Positions 43,410-53,737 of a stretch of DNA of 64,000 nt are shown one piece after another. Position 1 is the first letter of the stretch; every line of letters starts with the position of its first letter. Below the pieces are notes generated by a model. It ran no database searches. It was not told the DNA's origin and saw nothing but the letters and a program-made list of their open reading frames with translations. A program made the position numbers and the translations under genes. Source of the stretch: Raoultibacter phocaeensis (GTDB taxonomy: Bacteria > Actinomycetota > Coriobacteriia > Coriobacteriales > Eggerthellaceae); NCBI RefSeq assembly GCF_901411515.1, contig NZ_CABDUX010000001.1:682001-746000 (forward strand), in the 5' to 3' direction.

Positions 43410-43906
43410 TGCGGTTTGCTCTTCTTCCTTTTGTTTGCAAAAAACGAGCTCAGCAGGTTCGCGCATTCCTCTTCGCACACGCCTGCTTGCACTTCGAAGG
43501 TATGGTTGAGACGCTCGTCTTCGTTGATGCGGTACAGCGTGCCGAGCGCACCCGCTTTCGGATCGGGCGCACCGTATACGCAGCGGTCGATGCGTGCTTG
43601 ATGCATGAGCCCCGCGCACATGATGCACGGCTCAAGCGTTACGTACACCGTGCAACCGGTCAGCCGCCATACGCCAAGCGTATCGGCGGCGGCCTTCAGG
43701 GCAAGGAACTCGGCGTGGCCGGCGGGATCCTGCGTGCTTTCGCGCAGGTTGCATGCTCGGGCGATCACGCGCGGCTCGGCAAGGGGCCGGCGGGTTGCCG
43801 GATCGATGGGCGCATAGACGACTACGGCCCCGATGGGCACCTCGTCGAGCGCCTCGGCCGCGCGCGCTTGTTCGATTGCGAGTTCCATGTAGTCTTCGTC
43901 GGTCAT
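43406..43906 (-). CDS. tadA: tRNA-specific adenosine deaminase
   Basis: A 166-residue deaminase that makes inosine at the wobble position of tRNA-Arg(ACG), which is present in this window at 60194-60270. Zinc ligands and catalytic residues are H64 and E66 in HAEF, and C94 and C97 in PCIMCAG. The start at 43906 lacks a clear ribosome binding site, and TATACT lies just upstream, so a leaderless transcript is possible. A GTG at 43930 would add eight residues. Confidence 0.92.
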   Translation of the reverse strand: MTDEDYMELAIEQARAAEALDEVPIGAVVVYAPIDPATRRPLAEPRVIARACNLRESTQDPAGHAEFLALKAAADTLGVWRLTGCTVYVTLEPCIMCAGLMHQARIDRCVYGAPDPKAGALGTLYRINEDERLNHTFEVQAGVCEEECANLLSSFFANKRKKSKPQ

Positions 43907-44064
43907 GAGTACAGTATACGGCAAGCGCACTCCCGACGCCTAGCCGAGAGATAAGCAGATGGTCGCCATTCGCTCGACGCGTGCCTTCTGCGCATAAACG
44001 ATTCTTCGCCCCAAAGGCATTCTGTGCTATCCTAATGCAGCGCTTTTGCGCAATCGCAACGCGC

Positions 44065-44152
44065 GGAGGAATGGCCGAGTGGTTGAAGGCGGCAGTCTTG
44101 AAAACTGTTAACGTTCACGCGTTCGTGGGTTCGAATCCTACTTCCTCCGCCA
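44065..44152 (+). tRNA. tRNA-Ser (anticodon UGA)
   Basis: Acceptor GGAGGAA pairs with TTCCTCC, followed by G and an encoded CCA. The anticodon loop CTTGAAA gives UGA. A long variable arm and the T-loop GGTTCGAATCC mark a class II serine tRNA. Confidence 0.95.
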
Positions 44153-44205
44153 TAATGCGTTTATCTTGTACCTGAGGCCCGAACGCACGGGCAGGAGACG
44201 ATCCA

Positions 44206-44847
44206 TGGATACCAAAGCCTATCGGTATTTGAAATGGGCCGATGATGTCGTCGGCATCGTGCATCGCGATCTGTCAGTCTCCTTCGAACAGCCCGACTAC
44301 AACCCGACGCTATCGCTCTATACGCACGGATCGACTTCATGGAGCGCAAACGATTTTCTCGATTTTCTTTCCGAGCGCATCATGAGCCCTGAGCGACGCG
44401 ACATCGAAAAAGCTTCTGTTCAGATGCGGCCTTTCCGAGTACGATGCGTTTAAAATCGCCTACCGCATGGTGCTCCTGGATTTCGTCACACGGCAAGACG
44501 ATCGCCATCTGTCGAACACAGCGTTGAAGATAGCCGGACAGGGTGAATCGTTTTATCCGCTGTACGACAATGGCCGCAGCCTGTTCTACGAAGACACCGA
44601 GGATACGGTGCTCGCCGCCATCGCCGATCCCATCGAACATGCGACGACGTTTGGGCCCGTCGGCACGTACTGGGATCACATCCAGGACATCGCCGCACGC
44701 GGGATAGGCTTTCGCACCTTCGCGAACCTCGACGTATCCGAAGGCACTGTCGAGACTCTCTTAGTGGAAGCAGGATTCACGGGCTATCGGCTTTCCGGAG
44801 CACGCGAGTGGATCATGCAAACCCTAGATCTGGTCAAAGGACTGTAG
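44206..44847 (+). pseudogene. HipA-like kinase, frameshifted
   Basis: Two overlapping frames form one protein. Frame 1 (44206-44453) reads MDTKAYRYLKWADDVVGI and ends out of frame after DIEKAS. The second frame continues LLFRCGLSEYDAFKIAYRM into VLLDFVTRQDDRHLSNTALK, with the DRHxxN catalytic loop and PLYDNGRSLF metal-binding segment of HipA-like kinases. Removing one A from the five-A run at 44407-44411 restores the frame. The N-terminal lobe of HipA is largely missing, so it is also shortened. It starts 54 bases after tRNA-Ser(UGA), a position typical of mobile-element remnants. Confidence 0.75.
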
Positions 44848-44905
44848 AAATCCGCCCGTCAACGTATCTCAAGTAAGTCTAATACACCGAGCGTTTTAAA
44901 AACGC

Positions 44906-46411
44906 ATGCCTGCAAACAACAATGGACGAACCGTCCCAGAAAACCCCTATGCTACAATGCCGAACAGTCGCCAAGCAGACACGTGGACAGGAGAAGCCAT
45001 CCAGCTGCTTTCAAAGAACAAGCACCTTGCATCCCTCTACTGCGCCCTCGGGTTCAGCATCTACTGGACGTGGCTTCTGTTTGTGTTGCTCACGGGGTTT
45101 TTCTCGAAGGCCCACTCTTCCCCCGTCTTCGACAGCGCTTGGTTTTGGTCGACGCTCGGCCATATGGCGGCCCTGACCCTTCTCGGTGCGCTGGCGAAAC
45201 AGTATTCCCCGTATTCGAACAACAAAGCTATCCTGTTCGGCTCGCCGCTCGTATCCATGCTCGGATTCGCAATGATCCTGTACGCAAACGCGCTTGGCGG
45301 CGGATTGAATGGGGCTTTGATGTTCGGTGCAATTACCGTTGGGGTCGGAACGAGCGGACAGCTCGTCTGTTGGTGCGAGCTCTATTCGTCGCTCTACAGC
45401 AGCAACAAGGAGCGGCTTGTCCTCTCGGTCGGCATCATCGTGTCCGAACTCGTCTTTCTCGCTATCGCCGTTCTGCCGCGCCCGGCAATGATCGCCGTGC
45501 TCTTCGCCTTGCCGTTGCTTTCGGTGCTCTGCGTATACCTCGGCCTGAAGAGAACCGTTGTCGAACCGCAAGCGGGAAGTACCGACGAGGGAAAGCTCTC
45601 GCCACGGTTTGCGCTGTTCTGCCTCGTGTACTCCATTCCCCTCGGCTTCTTCCAGGTAAGGTTTCTCTTCGGGTCGAACGACACGGCAGCAAGCTGGATC
45701 ACGACCATCGGCTTCTCGTTCGCATTTCTTCTGGTCATTGTGGCAATCGACGGCTACATGACAAGCAAGCGCGACACCTCGCTTATCCCGAAAGCAGTCA
45801 TCCCCATCGCAATCGGAGGACTGCTCCTCATCGCCACATTCGGCGATGAGCGAGCTGCGATCTCGGGGATCCTCGTGTACTCGGCGCAGCAGCTTCTCAC
45901 TATCCTGCTCTATTCCGAGTTCGCCAAGCTCGCCCACAACGGCCGCACGAGTCCGGCGAAGATCTTCGCGCTCGGCGTGTGCCTCACCGATGGCGGCTTC
46001 ATCCTCGGAATGCTCGTCGGCGAACTATCCGTCACCCTCCTCGGAGGCTTCTACCTCGAAGTGACGCTCGGCGTCGTCTATGTTGTCGCCTTGGCCGGCT
46101 TCCTGCTGCTATCGCGGTTTCCCACGGAATCGATTTTGAACGAAGGCGGCAAAGGAGGCGGTGCAAAAACGCCTTCGGGCTTATCGGCTACCATGCAGCA
46201 GAAAATCGACCGAGCCGTAACGGACTATTCGCTTACCGCTCGCGAAACGGAAATGCTCCAGTACATTCTGCGCGGCAGAAGCGTTCCCGCAATCGCTTCG
46301 GAGACCTATCTTTCCCGCAATACGGTCAAAACCCATATCGTGCACATCTACCAGAAGCTTGATGTGCACAGTCGCGACGAGCTTATCTCGTTTATCGAGA
46401 ACCTTACGTGA
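44906..46411 (+). CDS. LuxR-family regulator with a 12-helix membrane domain
   Basis: A 501-residue protein. Residues 30-410 form about 12 hydrophobic helices (LYCALGFSIYWTWLLFVLLTGF, etc.), MFS-like in appearance. The C terminus is a LuxR helix-turn-helix: LTARETEMLQYILRGRSVPAIA and SRNTVKTHIVHIYQKL. This membrane-bound LuxR architecture is frequent in Eggerthellaceae. The start at 44906 is uncertain (ATG at 44957 is possible). It lies 191 bases before the Tat FAD reductase, which it probably regulates. Confidence 0.88.
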   Translation: MPANNNGRTVPENPYATMPNSRQADTWTGEAIQLLSKNKHLASLYCALGFSIYWTWLLFVLLTGFFSKAHSSPVFDSAWFWSTLGHMAALTLLGALAKQYSPYSNNKAILFGSPLVSMLGFAMILYANALGGGLNGALMFGAITVGVGTSGQLVCWCELYSSLYSSNKERLVLSVGIIVSELVFLAIAVLPRPAMIAVLFALPLLSVLCVYLGLKRTVVEPQAGSTDEGKLSPRFALFCLVYSIPLGFFQVRFLFGSNDTAASWITTIGFSFAFLLVIVAIDGYMTSKRDTSLIPKAVIPIAIGGLLLIATFGDERAAISGILVYSAQQLLTILLYSEFAKLAHNGRTSPAKIFALGVCLTDGGFILGMLVGELSVTLLGGFYLEVTLGVVYVVALAGFLLLSRFPTESILNEGGKGGGAKTPSGLSATMQQKIDRAVTDYSLTARETEMLQYILRGRSVPAIASETYLSRNTVKTHIVHIYQKLDVHSRDELISFIENLT

Positions 46412-46447
46412 GCAACCGCCTTAAATGAGCAGGTCACAATAGCCTCA

Positions 46448-46463
46448 CCTCATTTGTATGAGG
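46448..46463 (+). terminator. Small hairpin after the LuxR gene
   Basis: CCTCAT and ATGAGG flank four bases and are followed by CAAAAACG. The stem is short, so its strength is doubtful. Confidence 0.3.
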
Positions 46464-46602
46464 CAAAAACGCCTCGATTGTATGAATACAGCGCCTCTCG
46501 TTTCCCCCATAGTTCTTTTCGGAATCCCAAGCAATCGGCTAAGCCGCGAAAGGCTCGGCGCATTGCACAGCGGGGGGACAACACCAAGGGATAGGAGAGA
46601 AC

Positions 46603-48153
46603 ATGAAAGCAGGAATCAATCGTAGGCAGTTCATCGGAGGAGCCGGCATTCTTGCCGCTGCGGGAATGGCAGGCATGCTTGCAGGCTGCTCGCAACCGCA
46701 AGCAAACGAAACCAGCGAGAACGGTGAAGCCAACGCACAAGAAGAAGCGCACAATGTCAGCGAGACCAAAGAGTGCGACGTCCTCGTTATCGGGTCGGGC
46801 GCATCGGGACTTGCTGCTGCCGTTCAGGCGAGCGAGGTGGGCGCAAACACGATCTGCATCGAGAGCCAATCAGTTGCCGGGGGCAATATGAACGGCGTCG
46901 AAGGATGCTTCGGTGTCGGGTCGCGCATGCAAAAGGAAGAGGGCATCGACGTCGATCCCGGCGAAGTGATTCGCCTCGAAATCGAGCAGAGTCAGTACCG
47001 GTGCAGCGGACCCGGGTACGTGGACATGGTGCACAACTCGGGCGAGAACATCGACTGGCTCTTGGACAACGGCGTCACTTTCGGCCAGGTCGATGTCGAC
47101 AAAGGCGATATCCTGGTATTCCATCGCTTCGCAGCAGGGTCGGGCGGAAAGGACTACGTACCGGCGATGGTGGCAGCAGCCGAGAAGAATGGCGTTACCT
47201 TCTTGTACGAAACCGAAGGCACGGGACTAGTCAAAGCGGAGGACGGCTCGGTTGCCGGAGCGTACGCCCAAACGAAGAGCGGCGATACGATCCAGATCAA
47301 CGCGAAAAGCGTCATTATCGCCACAGGAGGCTTCGCCGACAACGAAACGTACATGGCAGCATGCGGGCTTGAGCCTCAAAGCTACGTGATCGGCGGCGTA
47401 CCCGGCCACGACGGCCTCGGACACCAGATGGGCATCGATGCCGGCGTGCGCGACAACCGCGGCAATACGGCGATGCTTGCCGCATTCAAGGTGCCCACGA
47501 CTCCCGGTTACTACGACAACGGAAAGTTCGACTTCGTCATCGGTGTTGCAGCTCCGTTTGCCGTATGGGTCAATGAAAAAGGAGAGCGTTTCATCAATGA
47601 GGATTTCACCGCGACGAACGCCATGTCCATGACGCTTCCTACCTGGCGAAACGAGCTTACCTACATCGTGATGGATACGCCGATGATAGAGATGTTCCTG
47701 AACGGCGATGCCGATGCCCAAAAGCAGCTCGAAGACGCCATCGGCGAAGGCGAGATTTTCAAAGCCGATACGCTTGAAGAACTCGCATCGCAGTCTGGCA
47801 TCGACGGTGCATCTTTCAAGGAAACTGTCGAGCGCTACAACGGGTTCGCCGAATCGGGGGCCGATCTCGATTACGGCAAATCGTCCGAGGTCATGATGCC
47901 CCTTGCAAGCGGTCCGTTTTATGCGATCCACGTGATCCCGCAGGTGAACACATCCATCGGCTCTCTGCAAACCGATCGCACCTTCCACGCGATCGACGAA
48001 AACTACGAGCCGATCAAAGGCCTCTACGTGGTGGGCGTCGAGGGGGCCATGCTCTGGAACAACATCTACACCATCAACGTTTCGGGTGGATGCAACGCCA
48101 ATAACGTGAACTCCGGACGTGTTGCGGCACGCGATGCGGTTGCAAACCTGTAA
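46603..48153 (+). CDS. Tat-exported FAD-dependent reductase (fumarate reductase/flavocytochrome c type)
   Basis: A 516-residue protein. NRRQFIG (6-12) is a Tat motif, followed by LAGC (C29), a lipobox. The FAD-binding loop is GSGASG (64-69) and the capping domain is present. The C terminus carries SGGCNANNVNSGR near the FAD site. No haem motif or FMN-binding domain is present, so it needs a separate electron donor. Relatives reduce fumarate, urocanate, cinnamates and drugs such as digoxin; the substrate here is unknown. A terminator follows at 48175-48204. Confidence 0.9.
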   Translation: MKAGINRRQFIGGAGILAAAGMAGMLAGCSQPQANETSENGEANAQEEAHNVSETKECDVLVIGSGASGLAAAVQASEVGANTICIESQSVAGGNMNGVEGCFGVGSRMQKEEGIDVDPGEVIRLEIEQSQYRCSGPGYVDMVHNSGENIDWLLDNGVTFGQVDVDKGDILVFHRFAAGSGGKDYVPAMVAAAEKNGVTFLYETEGTGLVKAEDGSVAGAYAQTKSGDTIQINAKSVIIATGGFADNETYMAACGLEPQSYVIGGVPGHDGLGHQMGIDAGVRDNRGNTAMLAAFKVPTTPGYYDNGKFDFVIGVAAPFAVWVNEKGERFINEDFTATNAMSMTLPTWRNELTYIVMDTPMIEMFLNGDADAQKQLEDAIGEGEIFKADTLEELASQSGIDGASFKETVERYNGFAESGADLDYGKSSEVMMPLASGPFYAIHVIPQVNTSIGSLQTDRTFHAIDENYEPIKGLYVVGVEGAMLWNNIYTINVSGGCNANNVNSGRVAARDAVANL

Positions 48154-48174
48154 GCACGCTCGAACTTCAATCTC

Positions 48175-48204
48175 GCGGGCTATCGTGCTTATGCGATAGC
48201 CCGC
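48175..48204 (+). terminator. Hairpin terminator after the FAD reductase
   Basis: GCGGGCTATCG and CGATAGCCCGC are perfect 11-base arms around 8 bases, followed by TGTTGTG. Confidence 0.7.
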
Positions 48205-48333
48205 TGTTGTGCTGAACAACATGAACTACCAGGCCGCGAAACAGGCCGTTCCTGAAAAACTAACAATCTCCTTCGGGGGTATCCGAAAACAGCACGGTCG
48301 CGTCCCATGGTAGCCTGATCTGCGATCGGCCGC

Positions 48334-49551
48334 CTATCCTCGTCCCGCTATACCGGTGCTGCTCTCGGCTATCTTACCCTCGATGCGCGTCTTGTCGGCC
48401 CCCTCGGCTATAGCGGGCTGGTAGTTGTTGCGCTCGCTGTCCGAAGAGATGAGACACGGGATCACCTCGGCCGCAGCGTCGAGTTCAACGCCGTCCTCCC
48501 CCATCGTGAACGTCTGCTGGAAGATATAGCAATCGGGATCTCCGAGCGTTCGGCTGCCGCCATAGCAGAAATTGCCCAAACCGTACACGATGGAACGCCC
48601 GTTGTACGTCTCGTAGCCCTGCAGCACATGCTGATGCGAGCCTACAACTATCGTTGCGCCCGCATCGACGGCGGCATGCGCAAGCTTAATCTGGTCGTCG
48701 GTTGGATCGTATTCCCTCATGGTGCCCCAGTGCATAAACACGACGATGATCTGCGCGCCTGCATCCTGAGCGGCGCGAATGTTCGCCGTCATACTGTCTT
48801 GGATGCCAAGGCCCAAGCTGAGCATGTTCGCCCCGATGAGGGCGATCTTGACGCCCTTCGCCTCCCGATACGCCACGATTTCATCGCCGAACGCAGAAAC
48901 GCCCGCCTCGGTAAGCGCATTGATCGTATCGCCTCGGCTGTTCCATCCGTAATCATAGATGTGGTTGTTCGAAACCGAAGCGGCCTCGATGCTGCTGCGG
49001 GCGAATATGTCTGCGTAGGCTGGATCGCCCTTATAGGCGTATTCCTTATCCTCGCGCGAGGTGGAATCGGTAAGCACGCCTTCGCAATTCACCACGGTAA
49101 GGTCATCCTGCTCGAACAGGCTTTTGACGTTGGCAAAGAAGTAATCGGGGCCCTGCGCATCGTAGACACCCGTGAAGCTCGATTCGTAGTCGAAGCTTTC
49201 CTCGGTGCCGAGCGTGCAATCGCCCGCAAACGTCATGGTGATGCGCGTCGGCTCCGCCTCTGGTTCGGGAGGCACGAACGTGCTCTCGGATACCGCAAAC
49301 GGATCCGTGCCCGCAGAAGCGCCGCCCCCATGCGGCGCAGCGCTTTGCACCAATACGTACGTGCCGACAGCTCCCCCCGCTAAGAGTACGCTTAGAATAA
49401 GAAGGGCTATCACCATCGGGGAACGGCGCGAGGACGCGTTTCGTACGCGATACGGCCGTGGCACCCGAAAGTCCTCAGCCGTCGGACGGCTCGCCCGATA
49501 GTCGGCTCGACGAGAAGTGGGGCGCTTTGCGGGACGCTGCGTAGTCGGCAT
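48334..49551 (-). CDS. CapA-family protein (metallophosphatase-like, poly-gamma-glutamate type)
   Basis: A 405-residue protein starting MPTTQRPAKRPTS at 49551 (GAGG upstream). A basic N terminus and one membrane helix (VIALLILSVLLAGGAVGTYVLV) anchor an extracytoplasmic CapA domain: TMTFAGDCTLG, NVNCEG-like VVNCEGVL, AASVSNNHIYDYGWN and VVGSHQHVLQGYE, matching the family metal-binding motifs (D, N, H residues). CapA-like proteins act in capsule or cell-wall polymer metabolism. It is a single gene. Confidence 0.88.
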   Translation of the reverse strand: MPTTQRPAKRPTSRRADYRASRPTAEDFRVPRPYRVRNASSRRSPMVIALLILSVLLAGGAVGTYVLVQSAAPHGGGASAGTDPFAVSESTFVPPEPEAEPTRITMTFAGDCTLGTEESFDYESSFTGVYDAQGPDYFFANVKSLFEQDDLTVVNCEGVLTDSTSREDKEYAYKGDPAYADIFARSSIEAASVSNNHIYDYGWNSRGDTINALTEAGVSAFGDEIVAYREAKGVKIALIGANMLSLGLGIQDSMTANIRAAQDAGAQIIVVFMHWGTMREYDPTDDQIKLAHAAVDAGATIVVGSHQHVLQGYETYNGRSIVYGLGNFCYGGSRTLGDPDCYIFQQTFTMGEDGVELDAAAEVIPCLISSDSERNNYQPAIAEGADKTRIEGKIAESSTGIAGRG

Positions 49552-49959
49552 AGGCAACCTCGAATAGCTTCCTCGTATCAACTTCCTTCGATGTAGAACA
49601 CTGCGTAAGGGGGAATGCTTCTTACGACTCCATCATATCCGAAGTTCTTCGCAGACAACCGGATAGCTTGAACGAGTTAAAAAATGTTCCATAGTGCATT
49701 TTTTTTTGGTTCCAAAAAATGCTTCAGAATACACTTTTTGGAACATATCAGAAACTCTTTCGCAGGCTACGACACTGAACGGCGCTTTGCGATGTTTGAC
49801 ATCGATCTCGTCCAACCTGCATCTTCTGTTTCGCCCAAACGAATGCCTACCTCAGACATTGTACGTCGGGCAGGCATTCGATTTGAGCCTCTTTTCAGTC
49901 GCCGAACTGCTGGAAGGTCGTGAACAGTACGGGCTTTCGCCGCGTGCCGAAGCGCCTGC
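49552..49959. other. Intergenic region with AT-rich repeats
   Basis: No supported gene; a 60-codon frame at 49633-49815 (minus) has no binding site or recognisable motifs. Around 49684-49746 three GTTCCA/TGGAAC motifs occur, including the dyad ATGTTCCA (49684-49691) / TGGAACAT (49739-49746) and an internal hairpin GCATTTTTT...GGTTCC...AAAAAATGC. The AT content is far above the neighbourhood. Confidence 0.5.
49684..49746. repeat. AT-rich inverted-repeat cluster (GTTCCA motifs)
   Basis: An outer dyad with perfect 8-base arms encloses an inner stem-loop. This could be a regulator-binding site or a terminator for the SDR gene on the minus strand, which ends at 49960. Confidence 0.4.
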
Positions 49960-50757
<798 letters not shown>

Positions 50758-51016
50758 TCAACGAATTATCATCTGGACCTGATTGCGGTGGTTCGTTTCG
50801 TTGTACCACCTCGGGCAAGCACGACCGTGCGGCACCAAGCGACCTTTGACAAGCGATTGACGAACCGTAGCCGTTCGGTTCACTTTGCGACGTCTCAGCA
50901 TGGGAGGACTGATCAGCATCGATACCGAATGTATTACGTATCGTTGCCGTTTCGAAGCCAGGGAACGTACCGCGGCTTTTACCATGGGGAAACGACCGAA
51001 GCGAGGAGACAAATAG

Positions 51017-53734
51017 ATGAAGCCCTGGTACAGCACGCCTGCGAAAACCGCTCTCGAGGAGTTAAACGCCAATCCCGATACCGGATTAACCGAAAGCGAA
51101 GTACGCGCGCGGTACGAGCAGTACGGACCGAACGAGTATGCAAAGCCCGAGCAGGATGGCATCGTAAAGATGGTGCTCACCCAGTTCAAAGATCTTGCGA
51201 ACGTGATCCTTCTGCTCGCCGGCTTCCTCTCGCTCGCCCTTGCCATTCGCGAAGGTCACGGCTACCTCGAACCCATAGTCATCTTCGCCATCATCGTCAT
51301 GAACATCGCCCTCGCCGTCTCACAGGAGCGCGGAGCCGAAAAGGCTCTCGAAGCGTTGCAAAGCCTGAGCAATCCGACGTGTTACGTGCTGCGCGACGGA
51401 TCGCGCGTCGAGATCGAAACCGCAAGCGCGGTCCCCGGAGACATCCTCATACTCCGCACGGGCGACTTCGTCGCCGCCGATGCGCGCATCGTGTCAAGCA
51501 CGGGGCTCTTCGTCGATGAATCATCGCTCACGGGCGAAAGCGAACCCGCTGAGAAGAGCAGTGCGCCGATCGATGAAGACGAAGCGCCGCTCGGCGATCA
51601 GACCTCGATGGTTTTCGCTGGGTGCCTGGTTACCGCCGGAAACGCGATCGCCGTCATTACCGCCACGGGTATGGATACCGAAATGGGCAGGATCGCAGGG
51701 TTCCTCAACAATTCCCAGAAGATCCAAACCCCCTTGCAGAAACGCCTCAACCGCGTGAGCCGCATGATCACGATCGTCGCCATCGTATCGGCGATCGTGC
51801 TCGTAGTGGTCGGACTTCGGCAAGGCGAAGAGTTCTGGATGCTCATGCTTGCCGCTGTATCGTTGGCCGTTGCCGCCGTCCCCGAAACGCTGCAGCTCAT
51901 CGTCACGCTTTCGCTCACCCATAGCGTGCGCAAGATGGTCGACCAGCACGCGCTCGTACGAAAGCTTCCCGCTGTCGAGACGCTCGGCAATACCTCGATC
52001 ATCTGCTCGGACAAAACGGGGACGCTTACCCAAAACCGCATGACCGTCCAAAGGCTTTGGATTCCGGGAGCCGATCCGTTCGCCGCAGAAGATCCTCTTT
52101 CCGACGAACAAGCGCGTTTTCTTGAACGCCTTGCCCTCGCAAGCAACGCAACGATCGAGCCCGTCGAGCCAGGTAGCGAAGATGCCGAGGAAGGAAAACC
52201 CTACCGTATCGTCGGCGATGCCACCGAAAGCGCCATTATTCGCCTGCTGATCGAGAAGGGTATCGACCTCAGCGAGCTGCGTCGTGCCTGGCCGCGCATC
52301 GGCGAGGTGCCGTTCTCGTCAGATCGCAAGATGATGTCGAGCATTCACGAATGCCCTTCGGGGGGATACCTCGTCATCACCAAGGGCGCCTTCGACCGAC
52401 TGCCGTTTGCCGACGATGGAGCCGAAGCCGCCGCCAAACGCACGGCGATGCACGATGCTTTCGCCGACGACGCCCTTCGGCTCATCGCACTCGGAAGCGC
52501 TCATGTCGAGAAGCTGCCCGAAGACGGCTCCTTCGAAGAACTCGAGCGCAACCTGACGTTCGGCGGCCTCATAGGCCTCATCGATCCACCGCGCCCTGAA
52601 GCGGCAGAGGCCATCGCCGTAGCGAAGCGGGCCGGCATCCGCACGATCATGATCACAGGCGACCACGCGGCAACCGCAGGCGCGATCGCGCACGAGCTGG
52701 GGCTGATCGGCGCGAACGACAAGGTGGTCACCGGCCGCGAACTCTCCGCCATGAGCGACGAGACGCTCACTGAAAACATCGGCGATTATTCGGTGTACGC
52801 CCGCGTGTCACCCGAGGACAAGATACGTATCGTCGAAGCATGGCAGGAGCATGACGAAGTGGTCGCCATGACCGGCGACGGCGTGAACGACGCCCCCGCC
52901 CTCAAGGCAGCCGACGTGGGCGTTGCCATGGGCCAGGCCGGCACCGAGGTGGCGAAAAGCGCCTCCGACATCGTGCTTACCGATGACAACTTCGCCACGA
53001 TCGTTGCCGCCGTCAAAGAAGGCAGAAACGTGTTCGACAACATCCGTAAAACGCTGTACTTCCTTCTCGTGTGCAATATGTCGGAAATCGCCATCATCCT
53101 GGGAGCCCAGCTTGCAGGTTGGGGCATCGCGCTCACCCCCGTCATGCTGCTGCTCATAAACGTACTTGGCGACGGCATACCAGGCTTGAGCCTCGCCCGC
53201 GAAGAGGGCGATGACCGTCTCATGTGCCGCAAGCCCATCGCACGTGACGAAAGCTTCTTCAGCGGCGGTCTTACGAAGGTCATCGTGCAGCAGGCGCTTG
53301 CATTTGCCGTGGTGGGCCTTGTCGCGTACTACCTCGGCTCGTTCGTGCACCTTCCCGGCGGCACTGCCCCCTCCCAAGAGGTTGGCCAGACGATGGCGTT
53401 TCTCGTGATCGCGTTCACGAGCATCCTGCACATCTTCACGGTTCGCACGCGCCGCTCGGTGTTTCGCCGCACGATCCGCGACAACATGACGATGCTCTAT
53501 AGCGCTCTTGCCATGATCGCGCTGTTCACCCTCATGGCGCTTATCCCGCCGTTCGGTGCGATATTCGGCATCCTGCCCATCGGGCCCGTAGATTGGCTCG
53601 TGGTTATCGTATTGAGCGTGGTGCCCACAATCGTGGCCGAGCTGTTCAAGCTCTGGGATAACCGCTGCGAGTCAGCAGCATACCGCCGTCGCGTCGTGAA
53701 GCACGACATCGACGACGAGCGCTTCTGCTTGTAG
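51017..53734 (+). CDS. P-type cation-transporting ATPase (P2, Ca2+-type)
   Basis: A 905-residue pump with TGES (172-175), the phosphorylated D332 in DKTGTLT, and later GDGVNDAPALKAADVG. Helix M4 reads VAAVPETLQL (PETL 289-292; PEGL in SERCA), M5 CNMSE and M6 INVLGDGIPG, which place acidic and amide residues near the calcium sites of SERCA. It probably exports calcium or manganese. The N-terminal cation-ATPase domain is present. Confidence 0.93.
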   Translation: MKPWYSTPAKTALEELNANPDTGLTESEVRARYEQYGPNEYAKPEQDGIVKMVLTQFKDLANVILLLAGFLSLALAIREGHGYLEPIVIFAIIVMNIALAVSQERGAEKALEALQSLSNPTCYVLRDGSRVEIETASAVPGDILILRTGDFVAADARIVSSTGLFVDESSLTGESEPAEKSSAPIDEDEAPLGDQTSMVFAGCLVTAGNAIAVITATGMDTEMGRIAGFLNNSQKIQTPLQKRLNRVSRMITIVAIVSAIVLVVVGLRQGEEFWMLMLAAVSLAVAAVPETLQLIVTLSLTHSVRKMVDQHALVRKLPAVETLGNTSIICSDKTGTLTQNRMTVQRLWIPGADPFAAEDPLSDEQARFLERLALASNATIEPVEPGSEDAEEGKPYRIVGDATESAIIRLLIEKGIDLSELRRAWPRIGEVPFSSDRKMMSSIHECPSGGYLVITKGAFDRLPFADDGAEAAAKRTAMHDAFADDALRLIALGSAHVEKLPEDGSFEELERNLTFGGLIGLIDPPRPEAAEAIAVAKRAGIRTIMITGDHAATAGAIAHELGLIGANDKVVTGRELSAMSDETLTENIGDYSVYARVSPEDKIRIVEAWQEHDEVVAMTGDGVNDAPALKAADVGVAMGQAGTEVAKSASDIVLTDDNFATIVAAVKEGRNVFDNIRKTLYFLLVCNMSEIAIILGAQLAGWGIALTPVMLLLINVLGDGIPGLSLAREEGDDRLMCRKPIARDESFFSGGLTKVIVQQALAFAVVGLVAYYLGSFVHLPGGTAPSQEVGQTMAFLVIAFTSILHIFTVRTRRSVFRRTIRDNMTMLYSALAMIALFTLMALIPPFGAIFGILPIGPVDWLVVIVLSVVPTIVAELFKLWDNRCESAAYRRRVVKHDIDDERFCL

Positions 53735-53737
53735 GTG

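Noticed and set aside
49633-49815. Small 60-codon frame on the minus strand
   Set aside because: No ribosome binding site or conserved motif, and it crosses the AT-rich repeat.
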